NCBI GenBank assembly: GCA_027448805.1
Contig: DAIDMU010000017.1
Coordinates: forward strand, 1 to 47,030
DNA length: 47,030 nt
Origin: Sulfurimonas sp.
Lineage (GTDB): Bacteria; Campylobacterota; Campylobacteria; Campylobacterales; Sulfurimonadaceae
Direction: 5' to 3'
The notes under the pieces are model-generated. The model did not search any database, was not told the origin of the DNA, and saw nothing but the letters and a program-made list of their open reading frames with translations. Shown here in pieces: positions 21,417 through 30,509 of the stretch (the stretch's first letter is position 1; each line of letters begins with the position of its first letter). The position numbers and the translations under genes are program-made.

Positions 21417-22853
21417 ATGAAAACACTTTTCAAATTTATACTAGCTCCACTTACAGCTTTGCTCTTAACGGCGTGTGCAGGTCCGCTTCATACGGCTGCA
21501 CATAATAATGATTTAAATGAAATAAGTAAATTGTTGAATCAAGGTGCAGATGTAAATGGTATTAGCCTTGGCGCGACTCCGTTATGGAATGCAGCTTGGA
21601 GAGGAAATATAGAGGCGGCTAAATTACTTATAGAGCGTGGAGCACGTGTAGAAAGCATGCATTTATGGGGAGCGGCAGTTGGGACAGATAATGAAGAGAT
21701 GGCTAGACTCTTGATTAAGAACGGTGCCGACCTTACTTTTGTATATGATGGAAAGAATGCGCTGGACTATGCAAAAGAGAGAAATCACATGAAGATTTAT
21801 CATGGAATCATCAAAGCCTTGCAAGATAAGGAACAGGCCAAACGAGATGCTCAAGCTGCTGCACTGGCAGAGCAAAAGAGACAAGCTCAATTGCGCGAAG
21901 CAGAAACAATCAACTCATTAATCGCCCAAAATGATATAGCGGGTTTAATAGCGTATGTAGAACTTCACCCAGAGTCTCTGGCTTCTATACAAAATTTACG
22001 GGTTCGTTTGCTCATTACAGGTCCGGCAGAACTGCGCATTGTCGATATTTTACAGCAGATACAAAACAAAAGAAATGAATCCATTATTATTGCTAGAATA
22101 AAAGGAACAACAGGAGCATATAAAAATTTCAATGACAATGAATTAAACGAACTAATTGCAATGGGAATCTCAGATGAAATCATAGCAGCCATGATAACGG
22201 TAACCAATGAATACCAAAAAGAGAAAAAACGCCTTGCACATCAGCAGGCTCTTTTAACAGAGCAACAAAAGGCGGCGGATGAAAAAGTACGCCAAGCTAA
22301 ACAGAGAGAAGAGGAGCAGAGGATTCGCCAGCAACAAGCAGCCGCTAAATCTAATGAGTTTCAGTGGGGAAAAGCGACTGCACTCTTAGGCGGCTCAATG
22401 ATTGGAGGACTAGGTAATCTCTCATCAGAGGCACAAACACAGGTTTTTACAGGAATATTGCAAGACAGCATGGGTGGACAAGAAGGGGTTAGCAATCTTG
22501 CAGCTGTAACAAATAGCCAAACGTCTACCAATGAGCCAGTCGGAGGTTATAATAATGTACAAACTCCAGTTTTAGCTACTCAAGCATCAAGAAGCGACGA
22601 GAGCTTGTGGCATGATGATTACTCAAATACTGTGACTAAAACAGGCGAGACAAAATCATATCCGAATCACGAAAGGAATATTCCCGGCAGTTATATTGTG
22701 AAAGTGAAAGACAGAGCCAGTGCGGAAGCTGTCTGGTCAAATCAGGGTGGCAAAGTCATAGATTATTACGGCAGTATTGATAGCGGCAAGATAACTGTAA
22801 TTGTAGATTTTGGATATATTAAGGATACTCACGTTTACTTAAGAGATAAGTAA
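21417..22853 (+). CDS. ankyrin-repeat lipoprotein
   Basis: Lipobox LLLTACAG; ankyrin repeats (LHTAAHNNDLNEISKLLNQGADVNGISLGATPLWNAAWRGNIEAAKLLIERGARV); Q/A-rich coiled coil. Confidence 0.8.
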   Translation: MKTLFKFILAPLTALLLTACAGPLHTAAHNNDLNEISKLLNQGADVNGISLGATPLWNAAWRGNIEAAKLLIERGARVESMHLWGAAVGTDNEEMARLLIKNGADLTFVYDGKNALDYAKERNHMKIYHGIIKALQDKEQAKRDAQAAALAEQKRQAQLREAETINSLIAQNDIAGLIAYVELHPESLASIQNLRVRLLITGPAELRIVDILQQIQNKRNESIIIARIKGTTGAYKNFNDNELNELIAMGISDEIIAAMITVTNEYQKEKKRLAHQQALLTEQQKAADEKVRQAKQREEEQRIRQQQAAAKSNEFQWGKATALLGGSMIGGLGNLSSEAQTQVFTGILQDSMGGQEGVSNLAAVTNSQTSTNEPVGGYNNVQTPVLATQASRSDESLWHDDYSNTVTKTGETKSYPNHERNIPGSYIVKVKDRASAEAVWSNQGGKVIDYYGSIDSGKITVIVDFGYIKDTHVYLRDK

Positions 22854-22951
22854 TCGGTTAGAATATTGTGGTATTAGAGGCTCCAAATTAACTGCCTCTA
22901 CGTTGCCCAATTAAAAAATATTATTGTGAGAGTTTTTAAAAAAGGATTTTA

Positions 22952-24226
22952 GTGAAAAAAATTTTATTGGTGGGCTCTATATCTAGATTTCAAAAAATTA
23001 AATCTGCTGTTGCTCTTGTGATGCTGCTTCTGATTATGCAGGGGTGTGGTGCAACAGTTTATAGAGGTGTTACGCCGGCAGAGGCTGACGTTATCGTTAC
23101 CAACATGGCAGGCACTGCTAAGCCGACAGATGTCACATTGGCAAAATATTACCAGGAGCAGCAAAAATATATCAGCTGGAGAGGTACTTGGAACTGCAAT
23201 AACCAATTGGTCAAAGTAATCTTAATAAATCAGGTTCTCACACCTGGCAATGGAAATTTTGTTTATGGCCAGCGCTCCTCGGTTGGAGATAGCAGATGCA
23301 CAGCTATTGAGACTTATGACATGGCGGGCCGATACGATAAAAACTATCTCTACCTTTATATTCGTGGTGTGGAGCAAACATTTATAGAAAAATATGCGAT
23401 TAACAAAAAAGCCTATTGGGCAGACGAAATGCAGGTGGTAGAGGGTGCGCTTGTTTTTCTTGGCCAATATAAATATATCGATGACGTTTGGAGTTTTCAT
23501 AAAGCTAAAGCCAACCCGCTGTATGGGGTAAGTGGTCAAAAAATCCCAGAGAGTGGAGGATGGGCAGATATGTGGGAATCCAGCGAATTTGCACCCAAGA
23601 GAGAGGATCCAAGAGTGAGTGCTGAGGAGCGCAGACTGGCAATTTTAGCCAAGGAAAGCAAAAAAGTTGGCGAACTTGCCGCTGAAATTGCCGCAAGAGA
23701 AGCTGAAGATGATGCGGATCAAAGAGCAGCCGATAAAGCTGCAAATGCTCAGGCTTTAAGTGCAGTAATGCAAAAACTTGCTGCAGATAATGCATATCTT
23801 CAGGCTGAGTCTGCAAAAGCAATGCAGCAAAATCTTTATAGATCAGAGACGAATGAGCGAAGCGGACAACAAAATAGCCAAATCACTCAATCAAATGCTA
23901 CTGCTAGGAGTTCTGCTACTACTCAGAGAATAACCACAGATCCAAATCCATACGAACGTGATCTTAAATGGTCACAGGCAGGTTTTAGCGTAAGCTATAA
24001 AACACGACAAGAGGCGTGCAAAGATGCCGAATCTCTGGCTGATTCTTTTGTTTCTAAGCTTCAACCTGTAGAACACCCGGGTATTCTTACAGGAGTATCT
24101 CCATGCGTATGTTTCGATAATTTTACAGTGTATAGAAAAATTGATGATGGAACAATAACATGCCGCGTATATATCAAGACGGAAAATCCTAAGCAATCAG
24201 GACCATCTAACAATATATCTAGATAA
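22952..24226 (+). CDS. putative lipoprotein of unknown function
   Basis: Hydrophobic N-terminus ending LLIMQGCGA lipobox; coiled-coil A/E-rich segment; Cys-containing C-terminal domain. Confidence 0.6.
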   Translation: MKKILLVGSISRFQKIKSAVALVMLLLIMQGCGATVYRGVTPAEADVIVTNMAGTAKPTDVTLAKYYQEQQKYISWRGTWNCNNQLVKVILINQVLTPGNGNFVYGQRSSVGDSRCTAIETYDMAGRYDKNYLYLYIRGVEQTFIEKYAINKKAYWADEMQVVEGALVFLGQYKYIDDVWSFHKAKANPLYGVSGQKIPESGGWADMWESSEFAPKREDPRVSAEERRLAILAKESKKVGELAAEIAAREAEDDADQRAADKAANAQALSAVMQKLAADNAYLQAESAKAMQQNLYRSETNERSGQQNSQITQSNATARSSATTQRITTDPNPYERDLKWSQAGFSVSYKTRQEACKDAESLADSFVSKLQPVEHPGILTGVSPCVCFDNFTVYRKIDDGTITCRVYIKTENPKQSGPSNNISR

Positions 24227-24230
24227 TTAA

Positions 24231-24953
24231 TCAGTCAATAATAGCATTATGCCATTGAACGAGAGTCAGTCTATATCCATTTTCTACATGTAAAACTTCA
24301 TGGCTGTATATCGGGTTGCTTGGAAAAACAATCATATCTCCAGCCTGAGGGTAGAGTTTGATCTGTTTGCCGTCTGCATCAAAGAGATAATTAAAAATTA
24401 GTTCTCCCCCGCTAAAGCTATGGGCATCAGAACTGCACTTCTCATGAGAAGTCGTAAAAAGTACGGTTGTAAGTTTGCGTCTAGGCGCTACTTGTATAAA
24501 ACCTACTGTTTTGCCCCCTGCATCCACCAGCTCATTTGAGTCATCGGAATGTTTAGTGTAGAATGAACCTTTTGTATACTCCAGTGCCTGCAGTGTTGTT
24601 GATGTAGTGAGTGCAACGCTAAAGAAGCACTCAATCTCTGCCTGAAAAGTTTTAAAATTCTCATCGTACATTCTTACATGTAGATTTGATAGTTTATGAA
24701 TAACGGTTTTTCTGATGCTCTCATTAACACTGGGGTCTACGATACTGCCAAGAAGCCTTGTTTTTACTTTAGCTTTTTCGCCCTCCGAGGTATTGTAGGC
24801 ATAGTTAGAAATATCATCACATGTAGATTTTGAGAAAAAATCCCTGATTATAAGATATGGATAGTCATAGTATGGGTTTGCCATAAGCCGTGTTTCAAGC
24901 TTGAGAGAGGCGATAAAATCATCGCAAAACACGTGGTTGCTTATCTGTTGCAT
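24231..24953 (-). CDS. 2OG-Fe(II) oxygenase (prolyl-hydroxylase/PKHD-like)
   Basis: Start taken at internal Met (MQQISNHVFC) 1 bp after the radical SAM stop; HxD in YTKHSDDS, distal His SHEVLHVENGYRLTLVQWHN, AGDMIVFPSN motif. Confidence 0.8.
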   Translation of the reverse strand: MQQISNHVFCDDFIASLKLETRLMANPYYDYPYLIIRDFFSKSTCDDISNYAYNTSEGEKAKVKTRLLGSIVDPSVNESIRKTVIHKLSNLHVRMYDENFKTFQAEIECFFSVALTTSTTLQALEYTKGSFYTKHSDDSNELVDAGGKTVGFIQVAPRRKLTTVLFTTSHEKCSSDAHSFSGGELIFNYLFDADGKQIKLYPQAGDMIVFPSNPIYSHEVLHVENGYRLTLVQWHNAIID

Positions 24954-24954
24954 T

Positions 24955-25830
24955 TTAACCCTTTGTAAATTTATCTTTATAGCTGCATTTTTTGCAAAGC
25001 TCTTCAACAGCCTTGAAATTTTTAAAACCATCTATCATATCTTTGGCTCTTTTAGCATTCAGTATCTCTTCAAGCGAGCTTTTATGCAGATTGCCGAGGT
25101 TTATAACTCCCTCTCCGTCTAGGCAGCAAGGCACAACAACACCGTTAGCAAGTATGCCGATGTGAGATTTTAAACCGTAACATGTTCCCTCACTGTTGTG
25201 CGAAGAGGCTAGAGACGGCCACTCAAAGTAGCTATCAAAATTTAGCAGCACTTTTGAAGCCAAGCGTATTGATTTTATTTTTTCTCTATATATTTTATCT
25301 TCATCAAGAGCAGTGTTAAAAAATGAGTCCAATCTTTCGAAAAGAAGCCTATTATACCCAGCTTCACTGTATATGTCATCAAGATTCCAAAGACGGAGAT
25401 TTACAAAAGGTTTTTGATAGTGTTCCAGCTTTTGCGAACAGATATTTAAAACAGCGTCGATATACTCCTCAAAGCTCATATTCAGGCTGTTTTTGTTGAA
25501 GCTGTTTAGAGAGATGTTGAGCTGGCGGACTGCTCTGTGAAAGAGTATTTGGGCTTTAGTTTTACCAAGGTAGTAACCGCTTGTCGTAAGCTCGACTTCA
25601 AACCCGTATTTATCTGCAATATCAAGATACTCCTCAAGATTTGAGAGCGTTAGAGGATCGCCCATCACATGGAAAGCAAGAGTTTTTGTGTATGGCTGAA
25701 GTTGTATGAGCACCTCTTCAAAAAAAGTGAGTGACATGCTTTTTGAAGGATTTGTTTTTGGAGGGCAGAAGCTGCAGGCAAGACCGCAGATATTGGTTAC
25801 CTCGATGTGAACACGGTTAAACTGCACCAT
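24955..25830 (-). CDS. radical SAM/SPASM-type protein
   Basis: CX3CX2C (EVTNICGLACSFCPPK), MGDPL, C-terminal Cys set GTCYGLKSHIGILANGVVVPCCLDGEGVINLGNLHKSSLEEILN...CKKC. Confidence 0.88.
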   Translation of the reverse strand: MVQFNRVHIEVTNICGLACSFCPPKTNPSKSMSLTFFEEVLIQLQPYTKTLAFHVMGDPLTLSNLEEYLDIADKYGFEVELTTSGYYLGKTKAQILFHRAVRQLNISLNSFNKNSLNMSFEEYIDAVLNICSQKLEHYQKPFVNLRLWNLDDIYSEAGYNRLLFERLDSFFNTALDEDKIYREKIKSIRLASKVLLNFDSYFEWPSLASSHNSEGTCYGLKSHIGILANGVVVPCCLDGEGVINLGNLHKSSLEEILNAKRAKDMIDGFKNFKAVEELCKKCSYKDKFTKG

Positions 25831-27038
25831 TATTCGTATCTTAGCGCATCTATGGGATTCATGTTAGCCGCTTTTCGTGCCGGAATAATTCCAAAAATAA
25901 TGCCGATTAGCATAGAAAATATTAGAGCGATTATGGTGATAAAAGGATCGATTATCATGATAATATCAAGCCCTTTAGTCACTCCGTAAGTGATTCCTAT
26001 GCCGGTAATTACACCTAATATTCCCCCGATTCCAGAGAGCACGGTGGCTTCGATAATAAATTGTATCAAAATGTCTTTTGGCATCGCTCCAATCGCCATT
26101 CTTATGCCAATCTCCCTTGTGCGCTCCGTGACGGAAACAAGCATGATGTTCATAATTCCTATCCCTCCAACGACCAGCGAGATAGCCGCTACCGCTCCGA
26201 GCATAACAGTAAGCATAGATGTGACCTCTTCAAGCGTGTCTAAAAGAGAGGTCATGCTGTGTATTCTAAAATTGTCCTCTTCATTTGCTTTTAGATGTCT
26301 TCGCTCTCTAAGAAGCTGCCCAATCTGTGATTTTGCCTGCTCAAGAGGAAAATTTTCTTTTACGGATGCTGCAATCATGGAGACATTTCTATTGCCTGCA
26401 ATACGACGTTGGAATGTTTTTATAGGCAAAATAACAACATCATCCTGATCTCTTCCAAAAGCATTTGCTCCTTTTTCTTCAAGTACTCCAATGATTTCAC
26501 ATGTAAAATTTTTTATCCTTATCTTATTACCCACGGCTGAGACATTTTTGCCAAAAAGATTTTCAACTGCAGTTTTTCCCAAAATACATACATTTTTTCC
26601 GGTTCTGATTTCATCTTTTTCAAAAAAACTCCCATCTTTAAGAGCCCAGTTTTGTACGGTAAAGTAGTCATTACTGGCTCCTGTGATGCTTGTTTGATAA
26701 TTTTTGTCTTTATATAGCACTGTCATAGTAGCACTCGCAATAGGGCTAACTGCTTCTAGCGTGAAGATAGCAGACTTAAGCACATCAACATCTCTAAGAG
26801 TAAATGGGACAGATACGTGAGCTTCTCCCGGTCCATGTCTTTGCCCTTGGAGTATATGAAGAGTGTTGCTTCCCAGACGGCTCACGCTCTGCGTAATTGA
26901 CTGGCTTGCCCCCTGACCGATATTAACCATCGCTATAACGGAAGCTATGCCTATAACTATGCCGATTGCTGTAAGTACTGAGCGCATCATATTTCTACGA
27001 ATCTCTCGCAGAGCCTGCAAAAAGGCGCTAAGCAACAT
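25830..27038 (-). CDS. ABC transporter permease, MacB/FtsX type
   Basis: N-terminal TM, periplasmic domain, LVVGGIGIMNIMLVSVTERTREIGIRMAIGA and IIFGIIPARKAANMNPIDALRYE. Confidence 0.93.
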   Translation of the reverse strand: MLLSAFLQALREIRRNMMRSVLTAIGIVIGIASVIAMVNIGQGASQSITQSVSRLGSNTLHILQGQRHGPGEAHVSVPFTLRDVDVLKSAIFTLEAVSPIASATMTVLYKDKNYQTSITGASNDYFTVQNWALKDGSFFEKDEIRTGKNVCILGKTAVENLFGKNVSAVGNKIRIKNFTCEIIGVLEEKGANAFGRDQDDVVILPIKTFQRRIAGNRNVSMIAASVKENFPLEQAKSQIGQLLRERRHLKANEEDNFRIHSMTSLLDTLEEVTSMLTVMLGAVAAISLVVGGIGIMNIMLVSVTERTREIGIRMAIGAMPKDILIQFIIEATVLSGIGGILGVITGIGITYGVTKGLDIIMIIDPFITIIALIFSMLIGIIFGIIPARKAANMNPIDALRYE

Positions 27039-27708
27039 GATTAAAATCCTTTTCTATAACACCGTCGCGGATATAGATGGTTCTTGAGGCATAAGCTGCA
27101 ATATTCTCTTCATGCGTAACCATTATGATTGTAATCCCTTGGCGGTTAAAATCAGTAAGAAGTTCCATTATCTCTTCCCCGCGCTTGGTGTCAAGATTTC
27201 CTGTGGGCTCATCAGCGATTAAAATTTTCGGTGCTGTTACAATAGCTCTGGCAATGGCAACCCGCTGCTGTTGTCCGCCTGAGAGTTGGCTTGGCTCATA
27301 GTTTAGATGTGACTCAAGCCCGACGCTTTTAAGTGCTTTGCAGGCTCTCTCCCTTCGCTCTTTTGCCTTTACTCCCTGATAGATAAGAGGCATCTCTACA
27401 TTTTCTAAAGCAGATGTTTTCTTTGATAAATTAAACCCTTGAAAAACAAAGCCTAAAATATTGCGTCTAAATAGTGCACGCTGCTCTTTTGATAACAGTC
27501 TCATGTCGGTGCTAAAAAAGTCATAGCTGCCTTCGCTTGGAATATCAAGCGCTCCCAAAATATTTAACAGAGTGGATTTTCCGCTTCCGCTAGGTCCCAT
27601 TATGGCAACAAACTCGCCATCTTTTATCTCTAGGTTTACTCCTTTTAAAACACGGGTTTCAGCCTCTTTGCTCCCATATGTTTTAGAAATATTTTCTAGG
27701 CGAATCAC
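27028..27708 (-). CDS. ABC transporter ATP-binding protein (MacB/LolD type)
   Basis: GPSGSGKSTLLNILGALD, LSGGQQQRVAIARAIV, ILIADEPTGNLD, HEENIA. Confidence 0.95.
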   Translation of the reverse strand: MIRLENISKTYGSKEAETRVLKGVNLEIKDGEFVAIMGPSGSGKSTLLNILGALDIPSEGSYDFFSTDMRLLSKEQRALFRRNILGFVFQGFNLSKKTSALENVEMPLIYQGVKAKERRERACKALKSVGLESHLNYEPSQLSGGQQQRVAIARAIVTAPKILIADEPTGNLDTKRGEEIMELLTDFNRQGITIIMVTHEENIAAYASRTIYIRDGVIEKDFNHVA

Positions 27709-28916
27709 TGCTTCTTTTCCTGAGCAAGAATAATTAAATCATCAACTTTAAGCTCTTCGGAAGCAATAGCTACATCAGAGCCATTGCTTCCTACTATCTT
27801 GACATAGACCTTCTTTGCCGCTCCATTTTTTAAAATCCAAATATGCGGTTTTTGATCAATTATGCTCTGCTTCTTAGAGTCAAACAGCGCCAAACCTTTT
27901 TTCTCTTTGGTTTCGACAGGAGTATAGATAAGTGCGGCTCTTGAGATTATAAAACTATCTTTTATGGTATCCGTTGTGATATCGGCATCAATGCTCATTC
28001 CAGGTTTTAGCAACAAATCTTTATTGTCAACATCCATCATTGCGGTGTATGTTACCACTCCGTCTTGAATCTCAGAGTTAACGCGAACTTTTTTGATTGT
28101 AGCTTTAAAAATAGTTTCAGGATAAGCATCAACACTAAAAGTCGCACTTTGACCTGTTTTTATCCTTGCTATATCTGCTTCGTCAATACTTACCTGCAAC
28201 TCCATTTTGCTTAAATCTTTGGCAATGGTGAAGAGTACCGGAGTTTGAAATGAAGCGGCGACTGTTTGACCGGGGTCTATTTTGCGCACCAGAATAATCC
28301 CATCGATAGGCGAATATATAACAGTTTTTTCAAGATCATAGTTTGCTGACACAAGCGTATGTTTGGCTTGATTAACCTGCGCTATCGCACTTGATACCTG
28401 TGATTTTGCCGCTAGAAAATCTGCCCAATCGCTATCCCAATCTTTTTGCGACGGAAGAACGCCTTTGGTTGAATTTTTTAGTGTTTTATCCCTTTCAATA
28501 ATTGCTTCTGTCTTATAAAGCTGCGCTTTCGCATTTTCCAAAGATGCTTCTGCCGAGGTCAAAGAGGCACTTGCCTTATTAACAATACTTTGGTATTTTG
28601 TTTTGTCCAGTCTTGCAAGCGGCTGCCCTTTTTTTACCAAATCGTTATAATCAATATAGACCTCTTTGATTGTCCCTGAGACCTCTGTTCCGACATCAAC
28701 ACTCTCTAAAGGCTGAACATAGCCGGTAGAGAAAATCGTAAGAACAAGGTCCCCTTTTTTTAGAGGCAGTGTAATATATTGAAAATCGCCTTTTTTCTCT
28801 TGCCCAAGAAAAAATAGATAAGCCCCAGCTCCAAGCAACAGGATAAATAACGAGATACCGACTTTGTATTTCCAAGTATTGCTTTTATATGATGTGATTT
28901 TTTGCATCTCTTGCAT
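27705..28916 (-). CDS. MacA-like periplasmic adaptor (membrane fusion protein)
   Basis: GYVQPLESVDVGTEVSGTIKEVYIDYNDLVKKGQPLARLD lipoyl motif; DGIILVRKIDPGQTVAASFQTPVLFTIAKDLSKMELQVSIDEADI. Confidence 0.92.
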   Translation of the reverse strand: MQEMQKITSYKSNTWKYKVGISLFILLLGAGAYLFFLGQEKKGDFQYITLPLKKGDLVLTIFSTGYVQPLESVDVGTEVSGTIKEVYIDYNDLVKKGQPLARLDKTKYQSIVNKASASLTSAEASLENAKAQLYKTEAIIERDKTLKNSTKGVLPSQKDWDSDWADFLAAKSQVSSAIAQVNQAKHTLVSANYDLEKTVIYSPIDGIILVRKIDPGQTVAASFQTPVLFTIAKDLSKMELQVSIDEADIARIKTGQSATFSVDAYPETIFKATIKKVRVNSEIQDGVVTYTAMMDVDNKDLLLKPGMSIDADITTDTIKDSFIISRAALIYTPVETKEKKGLALFDSKKQSIIDQKPHIWILKNGAAKKVYVKIVGSNGSDVAIASEELKVDDLIILAQEKKQ

Positions 28917-28924
28917 CTGTTATC

Positions 28925-30100
28925 CTACTGTTTTGTATCGAAATGGAGTGAAATTTTCTCAATTAAAATGTTGTAAAACTGCATCTCTTTTTCTAGTTCT
29001 TGAATAGTAACCGAATTTTTTAGCGAATCAAGTTCATAAGAGGATTTCAAGCCGACATCTACCTGACTTTGGGTAAAAGTTTGAAGTTCGTTGTAAAGAC
29101 TGAGCATATCTTGAGCGACTACAATCTTCTCCTCATAATCTGAAATAGTAGCAAAACGCATCTCATACTCTTGCTCTAGCTCAAGTTTTCTATCTATCTG
29201 CGTTAATCTTGTCTCTAACAGCTGCAATCGCTCAGACTCTATTGCTGATTTTGCGTTTATATCAAGAGGCATGCTTATCATCGCACCGTAACGGTAGTTT
29301 TCTCCATCACGCTCAACTATATCGCCGCTGCTTTGCGTATAGCCATAAGACGCATTAAGAGCAAGTTTAGGCAAATATGAAGATTGTGTAACCTTGCATA
29401 GGGCACTCTGGCTCTTATCTTGGGCTTGATACTTTAAGAGTTCAAGGTGCTGTTTTAGATATTCAGATTTAGAAATTAGCGCAATATCAGGAAGTATAAT
29501 CGTTTCAATTTTTTTATATCCGGCCAATTTTTTAAGTTCATGCTGCTCATTGCGAAGAAGATTTTTTGCTGCAATAAGTTCAGTTTTGGCATGGTCTCTG
29601 TCGATTGTGGCACGATTTAACTCGCTGATATCCGTACTGCCTGCTTTGTATTTTGCCTTGATAATAAAGAGGTCTATATCTCTATTTTTGAGCACAAGCT
29701 CACTCTGTTCATATTTTAAAGTGTCGCGTTTTATCTGTGATGCTAAAGTGTAGATTTTTTTTAGATAATTTGCCTCTTGGATATCTATACTCAGCATATT
29801 TGCCTGACCAGAGGCCTCTGCTTTTTCTATAGTGTAAAATATTCCGCCGCTTCTAAAAACATCCTGATTCCAGTTAATGGCCGCATTTTTTGTCTGAATC
29901 TCACTATATTCTGCATTCTTGTTGTTGTTGAGTGAGGCTGAAAATATCAACGGCGAAATCCAGCTGTTTTTCTCAACATCAACATCCTCTGCATTTTTTT
30001 GCCGTTTTAGTTTTAAAATTTCGATTTTCTCTTCAGAGAGCGGCAGACTATCGCCAAATGCCAACACTAGAGAGATAAGTATGTAAAATATTTTTTTCAC
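28925..30100 (-). CDS. TolC-like outer membrane efflux protein
   Basis: Signal peptide, long alpha-helical repeats, KYKAGSTDISELNRATIDRDHAKTELIAAKN, YLPKLALNASYGYTQ. Confidence 0.85.
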   Translation of the reverse strand: MKKIFYILISLVLAFGDSLPLSEEKIEILKLKRQKNAEDVDVEKNSWISPLIFSASLNNNKNAEYSEIQTKNAAINWNQDVFRSGGIFYTIEKAEASGQANMLSIDIQEANYLKKIYTLASQIKRDTLKYEQSELVLKNRDIDLFIIKAKYKAGSTDISELNRATIDRDHAKTELIAAKNLLRNEQHELKKLAGYKKIETIILPDIALISKSEYLKQHLELLKYQAQDKSQSALCKVTQSSYLPKLALNASYGYTQSSGDIVERDGENYRYGAMISMPLDINAKSAIESERLQLLETRLTQIDRKLELEQEYEMRFATISDYEEKIVVAQDMLSLYNELQTFTQSQVDVGLKSSYELDSLKNSVTIQELEKEMQFYNILIEKISLHFDTKQ

Positions 30101-30233
30101 GAAGCGAACTCCTATCTATAGCAGTATACATTTATTTTGCTCAAAAATATTTTACAACAATTTACATGTAAGAAATAAATAAAGCCAAACTTAAAACAAT
30201 AACGTAATTAAAAAGTGATAAGAAAGATAAAAG

Positions 30234-30262
30234 TTAAATCGGATAAAATTACTCCGATTTAA
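30234..30262. promoter_or_regulatory. 10-bp inverted repeat between divergent efflux operon and small-peptide ORF
   Basis: TTAAATCGGA-TAAAATTAC-TCCGATTTAA, perfect arms; possible operator or RNA hairpin. Confidence 0.55.
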
Positions 30263-30302
30263 AAATTTAGAGCGTAACGCGTTCTTACCAAAGGAAACCA
30301 AA

Positions 30303-30434
30303 ATGAAAAACATCATTTTATTAATCGCATTGACATTAGGTGCTCTCCAAGCCGACAATATAGTACATTATGATACTAAAGAGACACAAGCTCCAATAAG
30401 TAAGCCTAACCACCCTACTTCAGATATTTATTAA
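30303..30434 (+). CDS. small secreted-peptide ORF, 43 aa
   Basis: MKNIILLIALTLGALQADNIVHYDTKETQAPISKPNHPTSDIY*; RBS aaagga upstream; signal-peptide-like N-terminus; followed by a strong hairpin. Confidence 0.6.
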   Translation: MKNIILLIALTLGALQADNIVHYDTKETQAPISKPNHPTSDIY

Positions 30435-30457
30435 TATCTAAAATTTTATTTCTCCTT

Positions 30458-30484
30458 CTAAAATAGGTTTTTAACCTATTTTAG
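30458..30484. terminator. strong hairpin, probable bidirectional terminator
   Basis: CTAAAATAGGTT-TTT-AACCTATTTTAG, 12-bp perfect stem between convergent genes. Confidence 0.65.
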
Positions 30485-30509
30485 TGACATACTCCAAAAT
30501 CCAAATTTG

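Noticed and set aside
23505-23822. 105-aa minus-strand ORF rich in Leu/His/Gln
   Set aside because: Antisense to the repetitive coiled-coil part of the 22952-24226 lipoprotein; low-complexity shadow frame.
25990-26448. 152-aa plus-strand ORF
   Set aside because: Antisense to the MacB-like permease, which has strong family motifs.
30101-30302. Search for a Trp-rich radical SAM precursor peptide immediately upstream of the TolC-like gene on the minus strand
   Set aside because: Only trivially short or overlapping frames were found; no credible precursor in this gap.
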